A stretch of DNA of 64,000 nt, from the NCBI RefSeq assembly GCF_043555835.1, contig NZ_JBIGHV010000009.1, forward strand, positions 124,001-188,000, given 5' to 3'. The DNA comes from Pelomonas parva. Its GTDB lineage: Bacteria > Pseudomonadota > Gammaproteobacteria > Burkholderiales > Burkholderiaceae_C. Position numbers and translations under genes: made by a program. Of this stretch, positions 8,986-17,791 are shown in pieces; the stretch's first letter is position 1; the number at the start of each line of letters is the position of its first letter. The notes beneath the pieces were generated by a model. That model saw only the letters and a program-made list of their open reading frames with translations, did not search any database and was not told the DNA's origin.

Positions 8986-10092
8986 TCAGAACTCCACCAC
9001 CGACCGAATCGACTCTCCACGCCGCATCAACTCAAACCCCTCGTTGATGTCCTCCAGCTTCAGCTTGTGCGTGATCAGCTCGTCGATGTGAAGCTTGCCC
9101 TCCATGTACCAGTCGACGATCTTGGGCACATCGGTGCGGCCGCGGGCGCCGCCAAACGCAGAGCCCTCCCACTTGCGCCCAGTCACCAACTGGAACGGCC
9201 GCGTCGAAATCTCCGCGCCGGCCGGCGCCACGCCGATGATGATGCTGCGGCCCCAACCCTTGTGCGTGCACTCCAGCGCCTGGCGCATCAGCTGCACGTT
9301 GCCGACGCATTCGAACGAATAGTCCGCGCCGCCATCGGTCAGCTGCACGATGGCGTCGACGACGTTGGGCACGTCCTTGGGGTTGACGAAGTCGGTCATG
9401 CCGAAGCGCCGCGCCATCGCCTCGCGGGCCGGGTTGATGTCCACGCCGATGATCTTGCCGGCACCCACCAGCTTGGCGCCCTGGATGACGTTCAGGCCGA
9501 TGCCGCCCAGGCCGAACACGACCACCGTCGCGCCCGCCTCCACCTTGGCCGTGTAGAGCACGGCACCGACGCCGGTCGTCACGCCGCAGCCGATGTAGCA
9601 GACCTTGTCGAAGGGCGCGTCCGGCCGGATCTTGGCCAGCGCAATGCCCGGCACGACGATGTGGTTGGAGAACGTGCTGGTGCCCATGTAGTGGAAGACG
9701 GGATCGCCGTTCAGCGAGAAGCGCGACGTGCCGTTGGGCATCAGGCCCCGGCCCTGCGTGGCGCGGATGGACTGGCACAGGTTGGTCTTGCGGCTCAGGC
9801 AGAACTTGCACTCGCGGCACTCGGGCGTGTAGAGCGGAATGACATGGTCACCCGCCTTCAGCCACGGCACCTTGCTCTCCAGCACGACGCCCGCGCCTTC
9901 ATGGCCCAGCACGGCGGGGAACAGGCCTTCGGGGTCGGCACCCGATAGCGTGAAGTCGTCGGTGTGGCAGATGCCGGTGGCCTTGACCTCGACGAGGACT
10001 TCGCCGTCGGCGGGGCCTTGCAGGTCCAGGGTTTCGATGGTCAGCGGTTGGCCGGCCTTCCAGGCAACGGCGGCGCGGGTTTGGATGCTCAT
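8986..10092 (-). CDS. frmA: S-(hydroxymethyl)glutathione dehydrogenase / class III alcohol dehydrogenase
   Basis: Cytosolic zinc enzyme of 368 residues, the usual family length. It oxidises S-hydroxymethylglutathione to S-formylglutathione with NAD and so detoxifies formaldehyde; the family also reduces S-nitrosoglutathione. Catalytic zinc ligands are seen at Cys42 (GICHTDD) and His64-Glu65 (GHEGAG), and structural zinc cysteines at 92, 95, 98 and 106 (ECRECKFC...NLC). The Rossmann motif is GLGGIGLNVIQGAK. The ATG overlaps the stop of the FUSC gene by four bases (ATGA). No frmB is seen nearby. The glutathione synthesis genes gshB and gshA are in the same window. Confidence 0.93.
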   Translation of the reverse strand: MSIQTRAAVAWKAGQPLTIETLDLQGPADGEVLVEVKATGICHTDDFTLSGADPEGLFPAVLGHEGAGVVLESKVPWLKAGDHVIPLYTPECRECKFCLSRKTNLCQSIRATQGRGLMPNGTSRFSLNGDPVFHYMGTSTFSNHIVVPGIALAKIRPDAPFDKVCYIGCGVTTGVGAVLYTAKVEAGATVVVFGLGGIGLNVIQGAKLVGAGKIIGVDINPAREAMARRFGMTDFVNPKDVPNVVDAIVQLTDGGADYSFECVGNVQLMRQALECTHKGWGRSIIIGVAPAGAEISTRPFQLVTGRKWEGSAFGGARGRTDVPKIVDWYMEGKLHIDELITHKLKLEDINEGFELMRRGESIRSVVEF

Positions 10093-12218
10093 GAGGTTTC
10101 TCCTGCGGGGGGTTGAAGTTGGTTCAGCGCGGCGACGAATTCGCGCGCTTCGATGCGGCACAGCCTGAGGCGGCGCAGCAGCCACGGTGTCAGGTCTTGC
10201 TGGCCCAGGTGCTCGGGCCAGGCGCCGGCATCGGCGTCGGGGATGTCTGCGGGGTCCGTTCCTGTGGCGGGCTCACCGTTCAGCACGCTGACGCAGGCCT
10301 GCTGCGCCAACGGTAGCGCAGCCTCAGCCTTGGCGGCGTCCAGCCGGTCGGCACGGCGCTGCACCTGCTGCTGCACGGCGCCCAGCAGCGCCATCAGTCG
10401 GTAGCCATGGCTCAGCGCGGCCTCGATCTCGGCGTCCGGCAGGCGCACGCTCTCGGGCTCCACGCGCGTGCGCTGGGCCGCGCCGGCCAGGGCCGCCAGC
10501 GCGGCGTAGGCCTGCTGGCGCGACAGACGCTGGGCCAGCTTGTCCTCCGCGCTGGGCGCCCAGCGCAGCATGTGGGTCGCATGCCGCGCGAGCGCCGCAC
10601 GCAGCTGCTTGCCCAGGCGAGGCACGGCGGCGCGCTCCCAGCTCGGCAGCACGAAGCTGAACAGCCAGGCCAGGCCCGCGCCGATGAAGGTGTCCGCCAG
10701 CCGCTCGCCGATGAAGGGGCTGCTGGTCGGGTCCAGCATCAGCGGCTGCAGCAGCGCCATCAGCGTGGCGGCCGTGGCGGCGACGCGGTAGCGGCGGTTC
10801 ACATAGGCGTGGGCCGTGCCGACTGCGGCGATGAATATCACGCTGAGCGCCGGCACCCATTCCACATGGGCCAGCAGCAGCACCAGCAGGCAGCCCTGCA
10901 CCGTGCCGATGATGCGTTCGTTGCGGCGCGCCAGCGTCTGCTCCAGGTTGCCGCGCAGCACGACGGCCACGCTCAGCATCAGCCAGAACGGGTGGGCCGC
11001 CCAGGGCAGCAAGGCGCCCAGCCAGTAGGCCAGCGACAGCGCGATGGCCGAGCGCAGCGCATGGCGCATGACGCTGGACTGCAGCGTCAGGTGCGGCTTC
11101 AACGCGGCCAGCGGCCAGCCCTCGGGCGACACGAAGGGCGCGAGCCTCTCGGGCGTCCACGGGCTGTCGACGTCGTCCGTGCGGGCCTGGCGCGCGACCA
11201 TCGCGCACACGTCGTCCATCATGTGGCCGAGGCGCGACTGCAGCGCCGACACGAGATGGCTGCGCGAGTCACCCGCCGGCGCGCTGACATCGGCCAGCCG
11301 CGCGGCCAGCTGCTTCGCCCAGGCCTCGGCCGACACCTCGGGTAGCGGCGTGCCGAAGGCCAGCGTGTCGGCCAGCGCGCCCAGCACGTCGGCCAGATGG
11401 CGCAGCGTGTCGGCCAGCGCGGCACGCCATTGGCGGCCGGGGAAGTCCTGGCCCAGCAGCTCGGTGTCCAGCCGGCTGGCCAGCAGCAGGTCGCGCAGCT
11501 CGACAAGGCCCAGCACGAGGTCGGTCTGCCGGCGGCTGCGCGGCGAGCGGCGCGCAGCGAAAACCTGGTCGCGCGCGGCCTGCAGCGCGTCGGCCAGCAC
11601 CACGTCGTCGGCGATGGACGCGCGGATGCGGGCTTCGTCCGCGCCCACGGCCAGCGCAATGCGCTGAGCCCGCGAGCGCACGCGCTGCGCGGTGGCGCGC
11701 AGCGCGGTCACCAGCGCCAGCTCGCGCAGCCGGTGGCGCAGCACGACGGCACCCAGGCGCGCCCAGCCGGCGTAGACGCAGCCGCCCAGGCCCACCCACA
11801 GCGCATGCTCCCAGGGCGCGACGGCGCCGGCCGTGCGGTCCCAGGCCATCGCGAACACCATGGCCAGCACGGGCGAGAACGACATGGGCCCGGCGCGCAG
11901 CCCCCAGGCCAGCGTCATCAGCGACAGGAAGCCGACAACGGCGACGAGCGCCACTGTCCAGCCCAGCGAGCCATGCGTGAGGCCCACCAGCAGCGTCACG
12001 ACGGCGGCGGCGAACGCGGCCGGCAGCACGCGGGGCAACACACGCTGCGGCGGGTTGGGCACGTCGGGCAGGCTGGCGCAGACGGCGCCGCCGACGGCGG
12101 CGAGGCCGGCCGTTTCGCCGAACAGCGCGCCGACGACGACGTGCGTGGTCGCCACGCCGAGCGCGACGCTGAGGCCGTTCAGGTGGGCGGCCTCCAGCCG
12201 CTGCAGGAAGGCCTTCAC
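10089..12218 (-). CDS. FUSC family inner-membrane transporter (YccS/AaeB-like)
   Basis: Integral membrane protein of 709 residues with the duplicated FUSC layout. A first block of hydrophobic helices (about 10-150) is followed by a long soluble helical region, then a second block (about 355-490) containing ALLPWAAHPFWLMLSVAVVLRGNLEQTLARR-like sequence typical of fusaric-acid/aromatic-acid efflux proteins, then a cytosolic tail. The start is GTG at 12218, which overlaps the preceding gene's stop (GTGA). The open frame continues further upstream but only as a shadow of that gene. The substrate is unknown, and aromatic acid efflux is inferred from the family. Confidence 0.8.
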   Translation of the reverse strand: MKAFLQRLEAAHLNGLSVALGVATTHVVVGALFGETAGLAAVGGAVCASLPDVPNPPQRVLPRVLPAAFAAAVVTLLVGLTHGSLGWTVALVAVVGFLSLMTLAWGLRAGPMSFSPVLAMVFAMAWDRTAGAVAPWEHALWVGLGGCVYAGWARLGAVVLRHRLRELALVTALRATAQRVRSRAQRIALAVGADEARIRASIADDVVLADALQAARDQVFAARRSPRSRRQTDLVLGLVELRDLLLASRLDTELLGQDFPGRQWRAALADTLRHLADVLGALADTLAFGTPLPEVSAEAWAKQLAARLADVSAPAGDSRSHLVSALQSRLGHMMDDVCAMVARQARTDDVDSPWTPERLAPFVSPEGWPLAALKPHLTLQSSVMRHALRSAIALSLAYWLGALLPWAAHPFWLMLSVAVVLRGNLEQTLARRNERIIGTVQGCLLVLLLAHVEWVPALSVIFIAAVGTAHAYVNRRYRVAATAATLMALLQPLMLDPTSSPFIGERLADTFIGAGLAWLFSFVLPSWERAAVPRLGKQLRAALARHATHMLRWAPSAEDKLAQRLSRQQAYAALAALAGAAQRTRVEPESVRLPDAEIEAALSHGYRLMALLGAVQQQVQRRADRLDAAKAEAALPLAQQACVSVLNGEPATGTDPADIPDADAGAWPEHLGQQDLTPWLLRRLRLCRIEAREFVAALNQLQPPAGETS

Positions 12219-14617
12219 TTGACGAGCAGCTCCAGCACGCGGCGCTGGACGGCAGGCAGTTGATGCACCGAGAACCAGCCGGACTTGTCGGGCCGGTAGA
12301 GGTACTGCGGCGGCGCGTTGGTAGCGACGCGTTGACGCAGCGGCGCGAGTGCGGCCTGGGCCTGGTCGCCCTGCCCCAGCGCCTGCAGCGCGGCGGCACG
12401 GACGATCACGGCGAGGTCGCTCCAGGCGCCCAGCGCCAGCGCCTCGTCGGCACCCCGCAGCGCGGCGGCAGCGTCGCCGTCGAGCAGCGTCAGCCAGGCA
12501 CGAAGGGCCAGCGTGTCGGGGTCGCGCGGATCGAGGATGAGGGCCTCCTTGAGCTGGGCGCGGGCGGGCTCCGTGCGGCCGGCGCGCAGCAGGTCCAGCG
12601 CGTAGTCGCGGCGCAGCGCCAGCAGGCCGGTGCGCAGGCGCAGCACAGCCTCGTACTGGGTGAAAGCCTCGTCCCAGCGCCCATCCAGGGCGAGCGTTGC
12701 CGCGCGGCCCCACAGCGCCTCGGGCTGGTCGCCTTGATAGGCCAGCACGGCGTCGTAGGCGGCCAGTGCTCGCGGCACATCGCCAAGGCGGCGGTGATGG
12801 TCGGCCAGGGCCAAGTCAACACGGAAGAGGTCCTCGCCGGTCAGCGCCTCGATGCCCTTGGCAAGACCCGGCACCACGTCGGCGGCCAACGGCGCACCGC
12901 CATGCCAGAGCGCATCGGCCGCCGCCACCCGCAACGCGCCGCTGTGCGGGTGCAGCTTCAGTGCGCGTGCCGCCAGCTCGCGGCCGGCCTTGCCTTCCAG
13001 CGCCAGTGCATACAGCCGCGCGCCCAGCGCGCTTTCGTCGTCGGGCGCCAGGCCCAACGCCCGCTCGAACAGCGCGGTCGCATCGGCCAGCTTGCCATCC
13101 TCCAGCTTCTGGTTGCCGGCATTGACCAGCGCGATGGGAAGGCTGGTGCTCGTGTCGCGCTGCGCGAAGAAGCGCTGCACCAGCGCCCGCAGCGCCGGGT
13201 CGCGCTGGATGAGGCGCTCACGCACGATCTCGCGGCCGTCGTAAGCGTCGCGCCGGGGCGACGCCTCGGCGTTCGCCCCTTCGGCAAAGTACTCCCACAC
13301 CGAGCCACCGGCGTAGCGCGACAGAAAGCCCTCGCGCGTCTTCGCGTCGCGCGCCTTGGCCTGCTGGTACAGCGCCTCGATCTCGCGCGCCGCATCGGCC
13401 GTCAGCACGCCGTGCACCTGGTGGGTCAGCTCGTGCAGCACGGTGTTGTACTTGTCGAAGATGCTGCGCTCCACGTCTTCGATGCCGGTCACCGTGAAGT
13501 GGCCGCCCATGCCACGCACGTCGTCCCACAGCCGCGAGTCGTAGTCGATGCGCGCGTCCTTCAGCGCATGGGCCTGGGGCGTCTCGGACAGGCGCATCCA
13601 CATCGGCTTGATGAAGTGCGTGGCGCCGCCTTCGACAAGCACCGGGATGAAGGCCTTCCAGGGCGCGACGGACAGCGCCACGCGCTTCTTGTGGCGCGGC
13701 GACAGGTCTTGCCAGTTCAGCACGTAGCGCTCGATGCCGGGCACGACGGGCATGGGCGTGGCCTTGAAGCGGCTCTCGTAGGCGGCGCGGTGCACGTCGA
13801 TGCGCAGCCGCTGCGACTCCAGCGCCTTGGCGGCGATGGCATGCGCCCGGCCCAACTGCGGGCAACGCTCCAGCACGGCCAGGCTGATGGCCAGCGCCGC
13901 GTCGAAGTCGCCGCGCTCGAAGGCGTCGGACGCGCGCCGCACGTCGGCCAGCAGCGGCGGGAAGGCGGCGCCCTGGCGGGCGGCGAGCTGCGTGTAGTTC
14001 TCGCGCGCATAGCCATTGCCCAGCAGGTAGTGGGCGGCCTCGTGGTGGCGGTTCAGCGCGACGGCGGCTTCGGCGGCGGCGATGGCATCCTCGGTGCGGC
14101 CCAGGCGGATCAGCGTGTCGGCCAGCGCCGCGAGGCCGTCGGCGGTGCGCTCGACGGCCAGGCCTTGCTCCAGCTTCTGCAGCGAAGCGTCGAACTCGCG
14201 CAGGTGAAAGTGGCGCTGGCCCAGGCCGCGCAGCGCGTGCGCCCGGTCGACGGGGCGGGTGGCCTTGGCGAGCGCGCGCTCGAAGCACAGGCGCGCACGG
14301 TCGAAATCGCGGCGGTCCATGGCCAGGCGGCCGGCGGCGAGCAGGTCGACGGCGTCGGCCTTCGCATCGGTCAGCACATGGCGGGTGCGGCGGGCTACCG
14401 CCGCGCCGTCGTCACGGGCGAACAGCCATTGGTAGATGACGGCGCGCTCGCCGGCGCTGGGCTTCGGCGCGCGCAGCAGCACAGCGACATCGGCGCGCGC
14501 AGCGGCGTACTGCTGCTCGGTCAGCAGCCGCTGCAGGCGGGTGGTGTCCGGGGCCGCGTGGGCGGCATTCAGGGCAAGGCAGACAGCAAAGCCAATGGCC
14601 AATCGGCGCCAGGGCAT
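12215..14617 (-). CDS. Secreted TPR-repeat protein with a HELTH metallopeptidase motif
   Basis: Exported protein of 800 residues with a signal peptide at about 1-22. Several tetratricopeptide-like repeats fill the N-terminal third (for example LAMDRRDFDRARLCFERAL) and reappear in the C-terminal half. Between them lies a domain with HELTHQVHG at about 392-400, an HExxH zinc-binding motif, with WEYFAEGANAE downstream as a plausible third-ligand glutamate region (gluzincin-like). It is the first of three overlapping minus-strand genes with FUSC and frmA. The substrate is unknown. I see no published family name that fits with confidence. Confidence 0.75.
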   Translation of the reverse strand: MPWRRLAIGFAVCLALNAAHAAPDTTRLQRLLTEQQYAAARADVAVLLRAPKPSAGERAVIYQWLFARDDGAAVARRTRHVLTDAKADAVDLLAAGRLAMDRRDFDRARLCFERALAKATRPVDRAHALRGLGQRHFHLREFDASLQKLEQGLAVERTADGLAALADTLIRLGRTEDAIAAAEAAVALNRHHEAAHYLLGNGYARENYTQLAARQGAAFPPLLADVRRASDAFERGDFDAALAISLAVLERCPQLGRAHAIAAKALESQRLRIDVHRAAYESRFKATPMPVVPGIERYVLNWQDLSPRHKKRVALSVAPWKAFIPVLVEGGATHFIKPMWMRLSETPQAHALKDARIDYDSRLWDDVRGMGGHFTVTGIEDVERSIFDKYNTVLHELTHQVHGVLTADAAREIEALYQQAKARDAKTREGFLSRYAGGSVWEYFAEGANAEASPRRDAYDGREIVRERLIQRDPALRALVQRFFAQRDTSTSLPIALVNAGNQKLEDGKLADATALFERALGLAPDDESALGARLYALALEGKAGRELAARALKLHPHSGALRVAAADALWHGGAPLAADVVPGLAKGIEALTGEDLFRVDLALADHHRRLGDVPRALAAYDAVLAYQGDQPEALWGRAATLALDGRWDEAFTQYEAVLRLRTGLLALRRDYALDLLRAGRTEPARAQLKEALILDPRDPDTLALRAWLTLLDGDAAAALRGADEALALGAWSDLAVIVRAAALQALGQGDQAQAALAPLRQRVATNAPPQYLYRPDKSGWFSVHQLPAVQRRVLELLVK

Positions 14618-14647
14618 TCAAACAGCTCCATCCGTGGAGCCGGCATG

Positions 14648-15610
14648 CTAATCGTCCGACGAGAACCCCGACGCCTTGACGACCGGCCCCCAGTACTCCC
14701 GCTCTGCAGCCAGGCGCCTGGCGTAGTCAGCCGGCGACAGCGACAGCGGCTCGAAGCCCAGCTTGGCCAGCGCCTCCACCACCGCCGGCTCGCGCACAGC
14801 CGCGCGGGCCACGTCAGCCAGCTTGTCGACCGTCCCCTGCGGCGTCTTCGCCGGCAGGAACAAGCCATAGGTCTCCACGCCGACGATGCCCTTGAAGCCC
14901 TGCTCCTCGAAGGTCGGCACGTCGGGCGCGAAGCGCGAGCGGGCCTTGTCCGTCACGCCCAGCAGCCGCACGCGGCCAGAGGCGAGGTGGGGAAGGAAGT
15001 CGCCGATGGAGAAGCAGCCCGAGGCGATCTGACCGCCCATCAAGTCCTGCATGCCGGGCGCCGCGCCGCGGTAGGCCGCGTGCGTGAGCTTGAGGCCGGC
15101 GGCGTGCTCGAACTGGTTGCCCAGGAAGTGCGGCATCGCGCCGGCCGCCGGCGACGCATAAGCGGCCTTGTCGGGGTTGGCTTTCAGCCAGTCGGCCAGT
15201 TGGGCCAGCGTCTTGACGGTGGCGGGCACCATGGGCCCGACGCCGAAGCCGCAGGTGGACAGCGCCAGCGGCGAGACGGGGATGACATCGGTCGCCGGGT
15301 TGTAGGCCAGCTTGCGGTAGGCGTGCGGGTAGATGGTGAACATGGACGCCGGGCTGAGCAGCATCGTCTGGCCATCGGGCGCGGCGTCTTTCAGGCCGGC
15401 GATCGCGATGCGGCCACCGGCGCCGACCTTCTGCTCGACGAGGATGGTCTCGGCCAGCTTGCCGCGCGCGAACTCGGCGAAGCGGCGCGCCGTCGTGTCC
15501 ACCGAGCCACCGGCGGGGAAGCCGACGAGGATGCGCGGCGGCTGGCCCTGCGCCCGGGCGGCGAGCGGCAAGGCGGCGAGTGAGGCGAGGACGTGGCGAC
15601 GGTCGATCAT
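14648..15610 (-). CDS. Bug-family tripartite tricarboxylate transporter substrate-binding protein
   Basis: Periplasmic solute-binding protein of 320 residues with a signal peptide (MIDRRHVLASLAALPLAARAQG). It carries the Bug signatures: RILVGFPAGGSVDTTAR near the mature N-terminus, VGAGGRIAIAGLKDAAPDGQTMLL, YRGAAPGMQDLMGGQI, and VPTFEEQGFKG. Such proteins are numerous in Burkholderiales and bind carboxylates or aromatics, and often work without adjacent TctAB genes; none are seen here. The ATG overlaps the MarR stop (ATGA), so the regulator and binding protein form one transcript. Confidence 0.92.
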   Translation of the reverse strand: MIDRRHVLASLAALPLAARAQGQPPRILVGFPAGGSVDTTARRFAEFARGKLAETILVEQKVGAGGRIAIAGLKDAAPDGQTMLLSPASMFTIYPHAYRKLAYNPATDVIPVSPLALSTCGFGVGPMVPATVKTLAQLADWLKANPDKAAYASPAAGAMPHFLGNQFEHAAGLKLTHAAYRGAAPGMQDLMGGQIASGCFSIGDFLPHLASGRVRLLGVTDKARSRFAPDVPTFEEQGFKGIVGVETYGLFLPAKTPQGTVDKLADVARAAVREPAVVEALAKLGFEPLSLSPADYARRLAAEREYWGPVVKASGFSSDD

Positions 15611-16128
15611 GGTTTGGGTCTCCTGTGCTTGTTGTCGGGTGCGGTGCTCTGTGCGGTGGCCACCCAGGCGAGGCGGTCCAGCCCGGCCTTGAGGGCGATG
15701 CCCTGCTCGCCGAGGGCTGCCAGCAGCGCGCGGTCGTGTTCGGCGACGGCGGCTTCCAGCTTCGCGAGGCGGCGCTTGCCGGTGGGCGTGAGGTGCAGCC
15801 CCCAGGCGCGCGCGTCGTCCGGCGCGTCGCGGCGCTCGGCCCAGCCTTGCGCTGTGAGCCAGTCCGTCAGGCGCAGCGCGCCGCTGCGGTGCAGGCCCAT
15901 GGCCTGGGCCAGCAGCCCCTGGCGCAGGCCGGGGTTGCGGGCGATGAGCACCAGCGCCGCGAAGCGCTGCGGGCTCACGTCCCACTCGGCCGTGGCGCGG
16001 TAGAAGTCGAGATACAGCGCGTTCTGCGCGCGGCGCAGCGCATAGCCGAGCAGGCCGTCCAGCGGACCGTAGTCCACACCGGGCACGGGCAGCATCAGGC
16101 CTTCGGGATCGGGGCTGTCGGTCTTCAC
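15607..16128 (-). CDS. MarR family transcriptional regulator
   Basis: Protein of 173 residues with the winged-helix layout of MarR proteins. The central SPQRFAALVLIARNPGLRQGLLAQAMGLHRSGALRLTDWL region contains the recognition helix, followed by a wing with the conserved DxR (RRDAPDDARAWGLHLTPTGKRRL) and C-terminal dimerisation helices. It is transcribed divergently from a flavin monooxygenase across a 54-bp gap containing a perfect 15-bp palindrome, and is coupled to the Bug gene downstream. An aromatic-acid-responsive repressor is inferred from the neighbourhood. Confidence 0.88.
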   Translation of the reverse strand: MKTDSPDPEGLMLPVPGVDYGPLDGLLGYALRRAQNALYLDFYRATAEWDVSPQRFAALVLIARNPGLRQGLLAQAMGLHRSGALRLTDWLTAQGWAERRDAPDDARAWGLHLTPTGKRRLAKLEAAVAEHDRALLAALGEQGIALKAGLDRLAWVATAQSTAPDNKHRRPKP

Positions 16129-16146
16129 ATCTACAGATTAGTTTTA

Positions 16147-16161
16147 GTTGCACAGTGCAAC
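16147..16161. promoter_or_regulatory. Perfect palindromic operator between marR and the monooxygenase
   Basis: GTTGCAC-A-GTGCAAC is a perfect inverted repeat in the 54-bp divergent intergenic space, next to the TTAGTTTTAG A/T tract. The size, symmetry and position are what a MarR dimer site would show. It could block both promoters at once. Binding is inferred. Confidence 0.6.
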
Positions 16162-16182
16162 CATGTCGCTTACCCTGAATTC

Positions 16183-17400
16183 ATGAAGATCGTTATTTCA
16201 GGCGGAGGCATTGGCGGATTGACGACGGCTCTCGCGCTGCAGACGCGTGGCCACGACGTGACCGTTCTGGAAGCCGTTCGGGAGCCAAAGCCGCTCGGCG
16301 TCGGTATCAACCTGTTGCCGCATGCGGTCGGCGTTATGGACGAGTTGGGCCTGCTGCCGGCGCTACGCGGCATGGCGGTCGAGACGGCGGCACTGGTGTT
16401 CGCCAACCGGCACGGCCAGGCCATCTACCGCGACTCGCGCGGGCTTGAGGGCGGCTACAGCCACCCGCAGTTCAGCATCCACCGCGGCGAGCTGCAGATG
16501 ATGTTGTGGCGCGAGGCAAGCGCCAAGCTCACCGTGCTCGGCGGCCAGCGTGTCGTGGGCGTGCGGGACGGCAACGTCGCGCAGATCGAGACCGCCGACG
16601 GCCCGCGCGAGCTGGCGGCCGACCTCATCGTCGGCGCCGACGGCATTCACTCCGCGCTGCGCAAGCGGCTGGCGCCCGACGAGGGTGCGCCCTGCTGGCG
16701 CGGCGTCATGATGTGGCGCGGCACGTCCTGGGCGCCGCCGTTTCTCGATGGCCGCACGATGGTGCAGGCCGGCCACAGCCAGGCCAAGTTCGTCGTCTAC
16801 CCGATCGGCGCGCCGCGTGCCGACGGGCTGCAGCTGATCAACTGGATCGCCGACCGCCGCGTGCAGCCGCCCACACCCGGCCTGACCGCGCCCGACCGCG
16901 CCGACTGGAGCCGCGCCGGCCAGCTGGACGACCTGCTGCCCACGTTCGGCAGCTGGCGCTTCGACTGGCTGGACGTGCCCGGCCTGATCACCGGCGCCGA
17001 GCAGATGCTGGAGTGGCCCATGGTGGACCGCGACCCGCTGCCGCGCTGGCGGCTGGGGCCGTCCACGCTGCTGGGTGACGCGGCCCACCCCATGGTGCCC
17101 ATCGGCTCCAACGGCGCGACGCAGGCGGTCATGGACGCCAAGGCGCTGGCGGATGCGCTGTCGAATCACGACGACCTCGACACCGCGCTGGCCGCCTACG
17201 AGGACGAGCGCCGGCCGCTGTGTGCCCGCATCGTCGAGATGAACCGCCGCGAGGGGCTGGATGCCATCCTCGACCGCGTGGAGGCGCTGGCGCCGGACGG
17301 CTTCGCCAACCTCGCCGATGTCATCGACCCGGCCGAGGTGGCGGCCGAGATCAACAGCTACAAGGCGGCGGCAGGCCACCGGACGCAAGGCAGCCGGTAG
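16183..17400 (+). CDS. FAD-dependent aromatic monooxygenase (salicylate/3-hydroxybenzoate hydroxylase-like)
   Basis: Class A flavoprotein hydroxylase of 405 residues. The dinucleotide-binding motif GGGIGGLTTALAL is at 7-19, the DG motif appears as IVGADGIHSALRKRL near 150-165, and the second FAD motif is GDAAHPMVPIGSNGATQAVMDAKALADAL near 305-335. NAD(P)H-dependent hydroxylation of an aromatic acid is inferred from the family. The substrate cannot be read from sequence. The open frame extends into the marR gene, and ATG 16183 is chosen because it directly precedes the GGGIGG fold. It is divergent from marR and the Bug protein, which suggests a small regulated catabolic unit. Confidence 0.88.
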   Translation: MKIVISGGGIGGLTTALALQTRGHDVTVLEAVREPKPLGVGINLLPHAVGVMDELGLLPALRGMAVETAALVFANRHGQAIYRDSRGLEGGYSHPQFSIHRGELQMMLWREASAKLTVLGGQRVVGVRDGNVAQIETADGPRELAADLIVGADGIHSALRKRLAPDEGAPCWRGVMMWRGTSWAPPFLDGRTMVQAGHSQAKFVVYPIGAPRADGLQLINWIADRRVQPPTPGLTAPDRADWSRAGQLDDLLPTFGSWRFDWLDVPGLITGAEQMLEWPMVDRDPLPRWRLGPSTLLGDAAHPMVPIGSNGATQAVMDAKALADALSNHDDLDTALAAYEDERRPLCARIVEMNRREGLDAILDRVEALAPDGFANLADVIDPAEVAAEINSYKAAAGHRTQGSR

Positions 17401-17411
17401 ACGGACGCGCG

Positions 17412-17678
17412 CTACTCCGGCGTGCTGGGGTCGCCGTCCGCACCGGGGTGCTCCAGCGCCTGTCTTGCCAGCTCTTCGTCCGACAGGGGTTCCGCACGCC
17501 TCAGGGCGTCGATCGCCTCCAGGAACTCGGACGTCGGCTCTTGGCCGCCCACGAGGACATCGTCGAGGGTCTGGCGCGGCGCGACCTCCGTCGGTTCCTT
17601 CGGCAGTGCCGGGGCGGCTGCTTGGCGCTCAAGGAACGCCGCAAAGTCGCCGTCTTTGGGGGTGTCGGAGTTGGTCAT
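17412..17678 (-). CDS. Small acidic hypothetical protein
   Basis: A polypeptide of 88 residues (start ATG 17678, MTNSDTPKDGD...) ending HPGADGDPSTPE, rich in Glu, Asp, Pro and Ala, with LSDEELARQALEH near its end. There is no signal peptide or membrane segment and I recognise no family. An upstream in-frame ATG at 17783 would add 35 residues of poor character. It sits convergent to the monooxygenase with an 11-bp gap. The function is unknown. Confidence 0.45.
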   Translation of the reverse strand: MTNSDTPKDGDFAAFLERQAAAPALPKEPTEVAPRQTLDDVLVGGQEPTSEFLEAIDALRRAEPLSDEELARQALEHPGADGDPSTPE

Positions 17679-17791
17679 GCCGATGTGAAGGTTGTGCGAG
17701 GCCGTCGGATGATCCCCCAGGACCGCCCTCTGGCAAGCGATGGCCTTGGTGGATATTGACGCCACTGCGCAGACGACGATCATCCCGGCCC

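Noticed and set aside
12260..15583. A 1107-codon plus-strand open frame
   Set aside because: It lies opposite the TPR protease and Bug genes, both of which have clear domains. Long antisense frames are expected at this GC content.
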